NCBI GenBank assembly: GCA_002369155.1
Contig: DFEM01000131.1
Location: 1-45,062 of the forward strand
Reading direction: 5' to 3'
From: Lachnospiraceae bacterium UBA3802
Lineage (GTDB): Bacteria; Bacillota; Clostridia; Lachnospirales; Lachnospiraceae
DNA: 45,062 bases
Of the stretch, positions 1 through 7,368 are shown piece by piece. Each line of letters begins with the position of its first letter. The stretch's first letter is position 1. The translations under genes and the position numbers were made by a program. The notes below the pieces were generated by a model that worked only from the letters and a program-made list of their open reading frames with translations, was not told the DNA's origin and did no database searches.

Positions 1-3
1 AGT

Positions 4-32
4 TTGTCGGGATGAACGTTGGAACTTAAAAT
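4..32 (+). promoter_or_regulatory. Candidate promoter of the lipoprotein gene
   Basis: A TTGTCG box and a TAAAAT box are separated by 17 bases, which fits a housekeeping sigma-A promoter. Transcription would begin near base 39, leaving a leader of about 25 bases before the lipoprotein start. The -35 box is imperfect and the window starts here, so upstream context is missing. Confidence 0.4.
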
Positions 33-65
33 CGGAATATTACAGTATTTATAAATAGAAAAAAT

Positions 66-1127
66 ATGAAATATAATATTATTTATTTTATTAATTTTTT
101 AATATTTTTGTTTTTAATTGGATGCAGTAAAAGCAATGTATCGGTTGATGGCGTTAATGTCGATAATACGAAGACTGAAATCAAGAGAATTACGATTTAT
201 ACTGCGGAAGAAAACAGTGAGAATATCTGGTGTATAGGATGGCCAGGTTATTATTGTGCGGGTACTGATTATATTCATTTTGATGAAAACATACCTAAAC
301 TGAGCGAAGAAGAGACAGAATATCTTATTTCATATGTGGAATCCATTCCTAAACCGAATGAAAATGCTGACGATAGCAATTGTATATGCCGCATTTATTT
401 GTCGGTAAATACCGGTAATTGCAATTCATCTGTATGCGGCTCTGTTTATGGTGATTATCCCGAAGGAAAAGATGAGTTTTGTAAAATCATCAATAATATC
501 TGTGGCGGTGATAAAGAATACCTGAATATGAACGGAAATATGCAGGAAATGACAGATGAGTATTTCACGGTTCTTACAGGATATACCGATGATATGATAA
601 GTGGCGGAACAATACGCGATGTAATTGAGCATCTTGGAATTGATAACACCGTAGAGTGTTATCAATATTTTTTGAAGAATTGGTACTATCAGGATATTCT
701 TAATAATTATGAATTATGCAGACTTCTTCCTTATAAGATTTGTTCTGTTCCGAGCACGGATGATGAGTGTTATGAATACGCCAAATTATTGGCAGACGAA
801 CTTGGCGTAACAAGCGCAATAACAAAAAACGGTTCCGAATTTGCGGAACAGGAATGGTATGAGTTTGAATATAATCAAAAGATTGTCAGAGTCTACAGAA
901 CCGAATTGGTTTCGAAAGATATTGAAAACAAGGGAGGAGTTGTAGATTCCGATACTCAATGTTACAAGATTTTTGAAAGAGTCGATTACGGAGAATTGGA
1001 AGGCGGCAATGTTTTAGACTTTGTATACAGTAATGATTGTAAGTTTGCGGCAGCTGTAGAATATGATTATAAAGATAATTACAAAACCATTTACGAAGTC
1101 GGAACTGCAGCGAGAAAAATTGATTAA
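66..1127 (+). CDS. Cysteine-rich hypothetical lipoprotein
   Basis: The N-terminus is a hydrophobic, Phe/Ile/Leu-rich signal segment ending in LIGC (Cys20), a lipobox, so export and lipid anchoring on the outer face of the membrane are predicted. The mature part of about 330 residues has roughly 14 further cysteines spread along its length, including CIC and closely spaced NC/VC pairs near residues 102-122. That is many for an exported protein and suggests disulfides or a metal site. No family is recognised. The start lacks a clear Shine-Dalgarno sequence and has only an A-rich leader. The gene is AT-rich and followed by other accessory genes. The lipoprotein call is firm; the function is unknown. 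Confidence 0.8.
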   Translation: MKYNIIYFINFLIFLFLIGCSKSNVSVDGVNVDNTKTEIKRITIYTAEENSENIWCIGWPGYYCAGTDYIHFDENIPKLSEEETEYLISYVESIPKPNENADDSNCICRIYLSVNTGNCNSSVCGSVYGDYPEGKDEFCKIINNICGGDKEYLNMNGNMQEMTDEYFTVLTGYTDDMISGGTIRDVIEHLGIDNTVECYQYFLKNWYYQDILNNYELCRLLPYKICSVPSTDDECYEYAKLLADELGVTSAITKNGSEFAEQEWYEFEYNQKIVRVYRTELVSKDIENKGGVVDSDTQCYKIFERVDYGELEGGNVLDFVYSNDCKFAAAVEYDYKDNYKTIYEVGTAARKID

Positions 1128-1132
1128 GGACG

Positions 1133-1153
1133 ATGCTTGCACTCTGCAAGTAT
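1133..1153 (+). other. Short hairpin between the lipoprotein and GNAT genes
   Basis: An inverted repeat (CTTGCA, loop CTC, TGCAAG) extends by three more pairs, one of them a wobble. It starts five bases after the lipoprotein stop. A T-rich stretch follows only after a gap, so it is at best a weak terminator for the upstream gene. Confidence 0.3.
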
Positions 1154-1204
1154 GCATTTCTAAAAACTTTTGGTTTTCCTTACTAGATTATGGAGAAGAA
1201 TATT

Positions 1205-2035
1205 ATGCTTTTTGAAACAAGAGAATGTACAAATCTTGATATTGTGAAAGAACTTTTTGTTGAATATTCACATATCAAAGGGGCAGAAAGTTGCTTTGTT
1301 TCCTTTGACAAGGAATTGAATGATCTGCTAGGGTATTATTCTGGTGGGGCGATAATAGTAGGATATGAAGAAGATAAACCCATTGCCTGTGTTGCCATAA
1401 GAAAAATAAGCGACGAAACATGTGAAGGAAAACGCCTGTTTATCAAACCGGAATATAGAGGGAAAGGATATGCAAGGATAATGCTCAAAGCAATGACGGA
1501 TAAGGCTTTTGAACTTGGGTTTAAAGAATTACTGTTTACAACGAAACCGGATGTAATGAGCATTGGATATGGCTTATATAAGCGTTTGGGCTACGAGGAG
1601 TTATCAGAGGAAAATGGTGTTGCCTCTATGCGGATAGATATTAGTAAAGAATATCCCTATACGTTTGAATCTGATTATGCAAAATGTGAATATATAGATA
1701 AAGATAATGTAGTTTTTCACGTGTGGAAAAAAGAGGCTCATTTTGATGACTATCGAAAACCTGTAAAAGCTTCACTTGAAATGCTGAGAGAACATAAAAA
1801 AAGCATATTTATTGTAGATGCGAGAAACGGATTTGAAGATGTTCCAGAAGATGTGGAATGGGGATTTGAATGGTTTCTGCCGGAATTAAAGAAAACCGGT
1901 TGTGAGATATGGGGATTCCTTTTGCCTCAAGTGTCAAAAATCGAGGGTGAGATAGATCTTTGGACAAAAGAGATTGAGAAAAACTTTCGTGTGATTCGAG
2001 CAGAGTCTTATGAGGGTATTTTGAAACAGATATAA
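1205..2035 (+). CDS. GNAT acetyltransferase fused to a STAS-like domain
   Basis: Residues 1 to about 155 form a GNAT N-acetyltransferase, which transfers an acetyl group from acetyl-CoA to an amine. The acetyl-CoA binding motif is visible as the R-x-x-G-x-A-type loop RGKGYARIML after a FIKPEYRG strand. The remaining 110 residues do not belong to GNAT. They carry a pattern (IFIVDARN, a conserved Trp-x-x-x-W, a Pro-Leu-x-x-x-Gly stretch and a LLP strand) reminiscent of SpoIIAA/STAS-like proteins. The ATG at 1205 is preferred over the in-frame ATG at 1190 because GGAGAAG lies six bases before 1205 and would sit inside the coding sequence otherwise. The substrate is unknown. The fusion reading of the C-terminal half is inference. 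Confidence 0.8.
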   Translation: MLFETRECTNLDIVKELFVEYSHIKGAESCFVSFDKELNDLLGYYSGGAIIVGYEEDKPIACVAIRKISDETCEGKRLFIKPEYRGKGYARIMLKAMTDKAFELGFKELLFTTKPDVMSIGYGLYKRLGYEELSEENGVASMRIDISKEYPYTFESDYAKCEYIDKDNVVFHVWKKEAHFDDYRKPVKASLEMLREHKKSIFIVDARNGFEDVPEDVEWGFEWFLPELKKTGCEIWGFLLPQVSKIEGEIDLWTKEIEKNFRVIRAESYEGILKQI

Positions 2036-2204
2036 GATGCGATGAATTACAGTTTCGTACTATATAAGTGTATGCTATTGAATATAGAAAACATCCTATC
2101 AAATAAATTAAGGATCTGATGTACTTATGTAGTATAAATTTATACAATAATACAGAAGGAATTATAATGTTAGATTAAAAAATTGTGTTATATTATAAAT
2201 GGTC
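2036..2204. other. AT-rich intergenic region with inverted repeats
   Basis: No coding sequence was seen. TACTATATAAGT at 2058-2069 is matched by ACTTATGTAGTA at 2123-2134 as an inverted repeat with one G-T pair. A 14-base perfect palindrome, GTATAAATTTATAC, lies at 2132-2145. A possible promoter (TTAGAT at 2170, TATAAA at 2194, 18-base spacer) ends the stretch and would drive the short RNA that follows. Confidence 0.4.
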
Positions 2205-2264
2205 TTCGAGAGCCCTGGGCAGTTCTCAAAGAAAGAAACAAAGGTTAGCAGCCTTTGTTTTTTT
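2205..2264 (+). ncRNA. Candidate short structured RNA ending in an intrinsic terminator
   Basis: A plausible transcript starts just after a TATAAA box and ends about 60 bases later at a perfect terminator. It contains a first hairpin (GAGA at 2210 pairing with TCTC at 2224, with an internal GCC/GGC helix). The terminator has a 9-base-pair stem (2236-2244 with 2252-2260), loop TTAGCAG and a run of T to 2264. No ORF is present and it matches no riboswitch consensus I know. It could instead be an attenuator leader for the membrane protein gene starting at 2345. The terminator itself is solid; the existence of a discrete RNA is inference. Confidence 0.4.
2236..2264 (+). terminator. Intrinsic terminator, perfect 9-bp stem
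   Basis: The stem AAACAAAGG / CCTTTGTTT has a 7-base loop (TTAGCAG) and is followed by an uninterrupted T-run. It lies 80 bases before the next coding start, so it either ends a short RNA or attenuates the downstream gene. Confidence 0.8.
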
Positions 2265-2344
2265 ATGGGATATATTTTTACATTGGAGCATGGTTTGGGT
2301 TATAATTATTTACAGATAACATGAACACTGACGGAGGGAAGAAT

Positions 2345-3067
2345 ATGATTTACGATCCAAATTATAAGAATCAGGTTTTTTGGGACACAAATGATTTTTC
2401 AATCGGAGAAATTGTTTCAAAATTAAAATCGGAAATTGCGACTCAAAAGTATAAGATCAAAAGACCGGCAACGAGGATCAACAAGCTGTTTTTGATTGGT
2501 TTTGGCGTTTATATGGTATTGGTTTTTTCTTCGTTATTAGGTTCTTTTATTATTACACGAAGCCTGCTGTTCATGATGGTTGCCGGACTTTGCTTTCTTT
2601 TCTTCTGGGGCGGATGGCTTTGCCTGTATATGGCAGTTATCTATACTGTTTTGTCCAAACGCTGCACTCTTCCCATTGAAGCTACATGTATAGGGTATTC
2701 CCTGTCGAACAACGGAAACCATAGTAACGGCGGTGGATTATCGCTTTGTCCTGTATTTGAATACGAATATGGGGGAGCTAAAATAACCGCTTTTGACGGT
2801 ATATACGATAACGTAAATAAAAAGCCTTCCATCGGTGCAAAAGGGACGATTTTTATCAATCCGGAAGAGCCGGATGAAATTGTATGGACCAAGAAGAACA
2901 AAATAGTACCCTTTATGATTCTGGCATTCTTATTTGCCGTTGTATTAAGCATGGCAATTTTTTGGATAGTCATCAATGATGAGAATTTCATGAATGAAGC
3001 ATTAAACAAAGCCGAATTGGCAGCTTCATCGATGGCGGGATTCGTAAATTTTTATTTCTTTAAATAA
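2345..3067 (+). CDS. DUF3592-like membrane protein
   Basis: This 240-residue protein has two adjacent membrane segments (about residues 47-98) and a third near the C-terminus (about 190-215). Between them is a soluble region that ends in a beta-type stretch with an INPEEPDE motif. That layout (paired helices, a beta domain, an N-P-x-x-P motif, a final helix) resembles the DUF3592 family of unknown function. The ATG at 2345 is chosen over the one at 2321 because GGAGGG lies six bases upstream of 2345. The gene stands alone, downstream of the short-RNA terminator. Family assignment is by pattern only. Confidence 0.7.
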   Translation: MIYDPNYKNQVFWDTNDFSIGEIVSKLKSEIATQKYKIKRPATRINKLFLIGFGVYMVLVFSSLLGSFIITRSLLFMMVAGLCFLFFWGGWLCLYMAVIYTVLSKRCTLPIEATCIGYSLSNNGNHSNGGGLSLCPVFEYEYGGAKITAFDGIYDNVNKKPSIGAKGTIFINPEEPDEIVWTKKNKIVPFMILAFLFAVVLSMAIFWIVINDENFMNEALNKAELAASSMAGFVNFYFFK

Positions 3068-3077
3068 AACGGTGGCA

Positions 3078-3140
3078 TTTGTTCAAAACATTTGATATAC
3101 TGTTAAAACTTGCCGCATTTTAACAATTGTTTTGAACAAA
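3078..3140 (+). promoter_or_regulatory. Nested inverted repeats around the methyltransferase promoter
   Basis: A 13-base arm at 3078-3090 is exactly complementary to 3128-3140. Nested inside, TGTTAAAA (3101-3108) pairs with TTTTAACA (3118-3125). Each outer arm is also a small palindrome of the form TGTT-3-AACA (3080-3090 and 3128-3138), as expected for a dimeric repressor. An extended -10 box (TGATATACT, 3093-3101) lies between the two palindromes. The right arm directly abuts the GGAGGG ribosome binding site at 3141. It could be a paired operator or a leader hairpin controlling translation. Confidence 0.6.
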
Positions 3141-3150
3141 GGAGGGTTAC

Positions 3151-3909
3151 ATGGAAAGAGATAAGAGACTTGTATTTGATACTATACCCGAGAAGTTTGA
3201 TAAGTGGAGAGTAAAGTATAATCCCGCACTTTTTGATTATCTGATTAAGACCACTGGCTTGGGCGAGGGAAAATCCTGCCTTGAAATCGGACCGGGCACA
3301 GGTCAGGCATCGGACTTTGCGATTAAAAGCGGATGCGATTATCTTGCGATTGAACTCGGAGAACATCTCGCCGCGAAGATGAAAGAAAAGTATTCGTCGT
3401 ATCCCAATTTTCACATCGTAAATGCTGATTTTGAGACTTATGATTTCGGCGATAAGAAATTTGATTTTATTATCTCGGCAGCGACTATACAGTGGATAAA
3501 AGAAGACATTGCGTATACAAGAGTATTCGATCTTTTAAAAAATGGCGGATACCTTGCCATGTGTCTTATGAGAAGCGAATACGAGAGTGATAATCCCGCA
3601 CTTTATGAAGATATTCAAAAGGTTTATGATAAATATTTTGTTACAAACCAGCCTTACGATCAGAAGTTTGATTATATGAACGGAGAAAAGTACGGACTGA
3701 CATTTATCGAAGAAAAGTCATTCCCCGGAAGACGTGAGTACAACGCGGATGAGCACAATGAGTACATCGGCACTCATTCAACACATATAGCTCTTAAAGA
3801 AGAATATACAGAACCGTTTTTCGGAGGCATAAGAGATGCCGTTATTAAGCACGGCAACAAAATCGTTTTCAACGACAGTTATGTGGTTTATCTTTACAGG
3901 AAAGATTAA
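3151..3909 (+). CDS. Class I SAM-dependent methyltransferase
   Basis: The Rossmann-type methyltransferase core is recognisable. Motif I is LEIGPGTGQAS at about residues 46-56. An acidic residue ending beta-2 (LAIELGEH) follows, then a motif II/III region with ADFETYDF and FDFIISAATIQW near residues 90-115. Such proteins transfer a methyl group from S-adenosylmethionine to a small molecule or macromolecule; the acceptor cannot be read from sequence. The ribosome binding site GGAGGG is strong, and the gene is preceded by the nested palindromes described separately. Its stop codon shares a TTAA with the stop of the convergent membrane protein gene, and its likely terminator lies inside that gene. 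The length of 252 residues is normal for the family. Confidence 0.85.
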   Translation: MERDKRLVFDTIPEKFDKWRVKYNPALFDYLIKTTGLGEGKSCLEIGPGTGQASDFAIKSGCDYLAIELGEHLAAKMKEKYSSYPNFHIVNADFETYDFGDKKFDFIISAATIQWIKEDIAYTRVFDLLKNGGYLAMCLMRSEYESDNPALYEDIQKVYDKYFVTNQPYDQKFDYMNGEKYGLTFIEEKSFPGRREYNADEHNEYIGTHSTHIALKEEYTEPFFGGIRDAVIKHGNKIVFNDSYVVYLYRKD

Positions 3910-5288
3910 GGAAATGAATTGATGAAAGCCTCAAGATTGCTCATGTCTGCAAGTTCGAAATCAGATGGAACATAAACAAAGACAAAGCAATATAAAGAGG
4001 CTGCCAAAAGAATAAAGGATAAAATTAAGGATATCGAAATGCCTATGGCTTTCGGTATCTTTTTTATGTTGAAAATAAGTTCGTATCCCAAAGACAATGC
4101 GATGACCAAAGCCGGAAGTGCGGGATAAAGGTATCTGCCCTGCGGTTCATAATCGGTACCCCAGCTGTAATAAAGTGATAAAAATATTACGCTTGCAGCA
4201 GAAAGAATCATCGGAATTATGGTCGTTATCAAAAAGTTTCTTTCTTCTTTTTTGAATAATCCGATTATTAAAGCTGCCGCGAAGGAGACAATTCCCAATA
4301 TCGTGACATATCTGTAAATCATATATACAAAGTAAGGCGCAAGAACGTCGGTATAAGCGAATGCAGCGAAGAAACTTCTCTCCGTTGAGAAAACATAATC
4401 TTTGTCTGAAAGAAGAGAGAAAAGAGGAAGACCTCGACTTTTAAATGTATCTCTCGCACTCGGTTTTAAATGGTCGGCTGCATACATTTCGGAAGACTCG
4501 GCAAGTGATTTTAATCCGAAGACGTCGCCCGAATTAACTATTGCATTTCTTACCACAAAAAATCCCGTTAAAAGGATTACGATTGCAGCGATAAGTATTG
4601 TGAACTTTAATATGTTTTTTCTTTCGTTTTTTCGGTATGCGTAAAGGATGATAATGAATAATGCGCTGAACAATATCCATCCGTACGAATTGTAATAAGA
4701 AAGAGCGGTAACCGTAATTCCCAAAGCCAAAAGCAGGGAGTTTGAAAGATTTAATTTATCCTTTGCGGATTTTACCCATGACAATACAATCATTAAAGAT
4801 CCTGCAACGGCGAAAATATCATTGTTCACATAGCTAGAAAGAAATGCGAATTGCGGGATGGAAGCCACGAAAAAAGTAACGAACCATTTTGCTTTTTCGT
4901 CTTTCAGAATCGAGTCGTTTATTCTGAATGTCAAGAAGATGGAGAATACACCTGCAACAACGCTCGGAAACCTTGCTGCGTATAAAAGAAGGCTTGATGA
5001 AGATGAAAAAAGAGATACAATCTTCATGCAGATGACACTAAAAATTCCGGGGAGCCACGTATAATAAAATGCATACGAGAATCCCCAGAATTCGTTTCTG
5101 ATTTCTTCTGTCCATCCGGTGGGCAGACAGTTATTGATATAAAGATAATAATAAGCCGGAAAACGTACGTACTCATCGGGTCCGTAGTTGTAGGGCTTTA
5201 ATATACTCCAGATAAAATAATATATGAATGCAGCTGCCAAAAAGCAGATTAAATATATTTTTTTGTTTTTGGAGTATGATTGTTTCAT
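3906..5288 (-). CDS. Polytopic GT-C-like membrane glycosyltransferase
   Basis: The 460-residue protein has about 11 hydrophobic segments. The first loop carries a GPDE motif followed by a Tyr-rich stretch. A short acidic motif in the first external loop is typical of lipid-linked-sugar glycosyltransferases of the GT-C fold (PMT/ArnT-like and DUF2142-like proteins). A second conserved-looking motif, NNDIFAVAGS, follows in the next helices. It probably transfers a sugar from a lipid carrier on the outer face of the membrane. The donor and acceptor are unknown. It starts 3 bases after the trxA stop and is probably co-transcribed with it. The 3' end overlaps the convergent methyltransferase by 4 bases. 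Confidence 0.7.
   Translation of the reverse strand: MKQSYSKNKKIYLICFLAAAFIYYFIWSILKPYNYGPDEYVRFPAYYYLYINNCLPTGWTEEIRNEFWGFSYAFYYTWLPGIFSVICMKIVSLFSSSSSLLLYAARFPSVVAGVFSIFLTFRINDSILKDEKAKWFVTFFVASIPQFAFLSSYVNNDIFAVAGSLMIVLSWVKSAKDKLNLSNSLLLALGITVTALSYYNSYGWILFSALFIIILYAYRKNERKNILKFTILIAAIVILLTGFFVVRNAIVNSGDVFGLKSLAESSEMYAADHLKPSARDTFKSRGLPLFSLLSDKDYVFSTERSFFAAFAYTDVLAPYFVYMIYRYVTILGIVSFAAALIIGLFKKEERNFLITTIIPMILSAASVIFLSLYYSWGTDYEPQGRYLYPALPALVIALSLGYELIFNIKKIPKAIGISISLILSFILLAASLYCFVFVYVPSDFELADMSNLEAFINSFP
4030..4065 (+). terminator. Plus-strand terminator embedded in the convergent gene
   Basis: A 10-base-pair stem (4030-4039 with 4050-4059, one G-T pair) is topped by a GCC/GGC helix with loop TAT and followed by TTTTTT. 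It reads as a terminator only on the plus strand, about 120 bases past the methyltransferase stop. It lies inside the coding sequence of the minus-strand membrane protein (codons for IPKAIGISIS). Confidence 0.75.
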
Positions 5289-5291
5289 TGA

Positions 5292-5600
5292 TTAACCTTC
5301 GAGCAGTTCAAGAATCTTTGCTTTGGGACGTGCTCCGGAAGACTGAGTTACGACTTCGCCGTCCTTAAGAACTACGAGTGTGGGTACGCTCATAACTCCG
5401 AATTCTTCGGCAATCGAACCTTCTTCATCCACATCGACTTTTCCGACAATGTATTCAGGATGCTCTTCTGCAATCTCATCTACGAGAGGTGATACCATTT
5501 TGCAGGGACCGCACCATGTTGCAAAGAAGTCCAAAAGAACCTTTTTGTCGCTCTTTTTGATTTCTTCAAAATTTTCGCTTGTAACGGTAATTACTGACAT
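5292..5600 (-). CDS. trxA: Thioredoxin
   Basis: This is a 102-residue, single-domain thioredoxin that reduces protein disulfides in the cytoplasm. The redox motif WCGPC lies at residues 29-33 inside the typical FFATWCGPCK context. The cis-proline loop (SVPT, Pro73) and the buried acidic residue in VLLDFF are also present. The length matches the family. An AGGAGG ribosome binding site precedes the start. No thioredoxin reductase is nearby. It is followed at 3 bases by the membrane glycosyltransferase gene, which looks like operon placement without an obvious functional link. Confidence 0.97.
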   Translation of the reverse strand: MSVITVTSENFEEIKKSDKKVLLDFFATWCGPCKMVSPLVDEIAEEHPEYIVGKVDVDEEGSIAEEFGVMSVPTLVVLKDGEVVTQSSGARPKAKILELLEG

Positions 5601-5645
5601 AACTATCCTCCTTTTTTCTGTTTATATTTCTCATAACTTAATTGT

Positions 5646-5674
5646 ATTATACAGAAACGGCCCAAAAAATACAT
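5646..5674 (-). promoter_or_regulatory. Candidate trxA promoter
   Basis: Read on the minus strand, a perfect TATAAT box (5651 to 5646) lies about 45 bases before the trxA start. The corresponding -35 position (GTATTT) is weak. Confidence 0.4.
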
Positions 5675-5742
5675 CATAAAAGTTATATTTTGGATATATA
5701 TTGTTTTTATAAGAGACAAATGCCCGAAAAATCGAATAATAC

Positions 5743-5771
5743 TTGAAAAAAAGGCGCACAAATTGTATTCT
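5743..5771 (+). promoter_or_regulatory. Promoter of the putP-galK-channel operon
   Basis: TTGAAA and TATTCT are spaced by 17 bases, giving transcription from about 5778 and a leader of about 40 bases. Confidence 0.6.
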
Positions 5772-5817
5772 AAAAGAGGTTTTTGACTAAAAAAATATAA
5801 AAAACGGTGGATGGATT

Positions 5818-7338
5818 ATGGAAAGAAATTTTTTGGAAATGGTGGCATTTTGCGTTTACCTTGTGCTGGTACTCGCGATAGGTGTTTTCTTCTTTATTAA
5901 AGGAAAAAAGATGACGGGTGACAAAGCGTACTTCCTCGGCGGAAGACAGATGAACGGTTTTGTCGCTGCTCTTTCTGCCGGTGCTTCGGATATGAGTGCC
6001 TGGGTTCTCATGGGACTTCCCGGTTCCATTTATCTTTGGGGAATGGGTCAGGTATGGATTTCCGTTGGACTTATGATAGGTACAATCTGTGCCTGGATTT
6101 TTATAGCACCCAAGCTCAGAAAATACTCGATAAAAGCGGACGATGCCATTACGATTCCGCAGTTTTTGACAAACAGATTCAAGGAACAAAATCCCGTATT
6201 GCAGGCAGTTTGCGCATTTATTTTTATTATCGTTTACTGCATTTATTCCGCATCAAGTATTTATGCCTGCGGATCACTTTTTAACAATATATTCGGATGG
6301 AATCCTCTTTATTCCATGATAGGTGCGACTGTTATTATTCTTTTATATACATTCCTCGGAGGTTTCAATGCGGTATGCTGGACAGACTTTTTCCAGGGAA
6401 TGCTTATGCTTCTGGCTTTGATGACAGCTCCGATTGCAGCGCTCATCGTCATGAACAAGCCGGGATTTACACCCGTTGCCGAGGTTGTTACACCCGATCA
6501 TTATTACAATATTTTATCAAGCGGCAAGTTTGATTACAGCAGTATCAAGGATATTTTAAGCGGTCTCGGATGGGGCCTCGGATACATGGGAATGCCTCAT
6601 ATTCTCGTAAGATTCATGTCGGTCAAGTCAGATAAGGATATGAGAAAATCTCAGATTGTCGGATGCTTTTGGACAACAATCATTCTTGTTATGGCTTCCG
6701 TAGTCGCACTCGTTGCACATCAGTATCTTGGCTCAAGCCTTGGCGCCGATGACAGAAGTTTTGTATTTATTACAATGGTACGTGCTTTGTTCCCCGCACT
6801 TATTGCCGGTATCCTTCTTTCGGCGATTCTTGCAGCTTCGATGTCAACCGCAGACTCACAGCTTCTTGCATCTTCATCCGCATTTGCATCGGATTTATAT
6901 AAGCCCGTTTTCCGTAAAAATGCCGGAGACAAAGAGATGATGATTGTCGGAAGAGGAGTTGTTGCTTTGATTTCCATAGTGGCACTTATCATCGCAATCA
7001 ATCCGAACTGCAAGGGAATCATGGCTTTGGTTGAATGTGCTTGGGCAGGCTTCGGTTCGGCTTTCGGACCTGCAATCGTTCTTGCACTTTACTGGAAAAG
7101 ATTTACATATAAAGGAGCCATCGCAGGTATTATAGGCGGTTTCGTCATGGATGCATTCTGGTATTGCTGTCTTTCCGGCTCAGTAGAAAAACTTACGATA
7201 ATTAACACGGGAATTTACGAAATTATTCCCGGATTCTTATTCAGTCTTTTGGTGGCAGTAATAGTTTCTCTTATCGACAAAGAGCCTTCAAGAGAGGTCA
7301 GAGATTTGTTTGATGAAGTAAAAAGAATGAGAGAATAA
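5818..7338 (+). CDS. putP: Sodium:solute symporter, PutP-like (sodium/proline)
   Basis: This 506-residue protein with about 13 membrane helices belongs to the sodium:solute symporter (SSS) family. The second-helix motif SAGASDMSAW (residues 53-62), followed by LMGLPGS, is the characteristic PutP signature. The later ASMSTADSQLLASSSAF segment contains the Ser/Thr residues that form the second sodium site in this family. It probably imports proline with Na+. Because it is followed by a galactokinase-like gene, another substrate cannot be excluded. It has its own promoter and a GGTGGATGG-type ribosome binding region, and it is the first gene of a three-gene run. Confidence 0.88.
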   Translation: MERNFLEMVAFCVYLVLVLAIGVFFFIKGKKMTGDKAYFLGGRQMNGFVAALSAGASDMSAWVLMGLPGSIYLWGMGQVWISVGLMIGTICAWIFIAPKLRKYSIKADDAITIPQFLTNRFKEQNPVLQAVCAFIFIIVYCIYSASSIYACGSLFNNIFGWNPLYSMIGATVIILLYTFLGGFNAVCWTDFFQGMLMLLALMTAPIAALIVMNKPGFTPVAEVVTPDHYYNILSSGKFDYSSIKDILSGLGWGLGYMGMPHILVRFMSVKSDKDMRKSQIVGCFWTTIILVMASVVALVAHQYLGSSLGADDRSFVFITMVRALFPALIAGILLSAILAASMSTADSQLLASSSAFASDLYKPVFRKNAGDKEMMIVGRGVVALISIVALIIAINPNCKGIMALVECAWAGFGSAFGPAIVLALYWKRFTYKGAIAGIIGGFVMDAFWYCCLSGSVEKLTIINTGIYEIIPGFLFSLLVAVIVSLIDKEPSREVRDLFDEVKRMRE

Positions 7339-7368
7339 TCGGTTATACACAGTTTAAACGGGGGTTAT

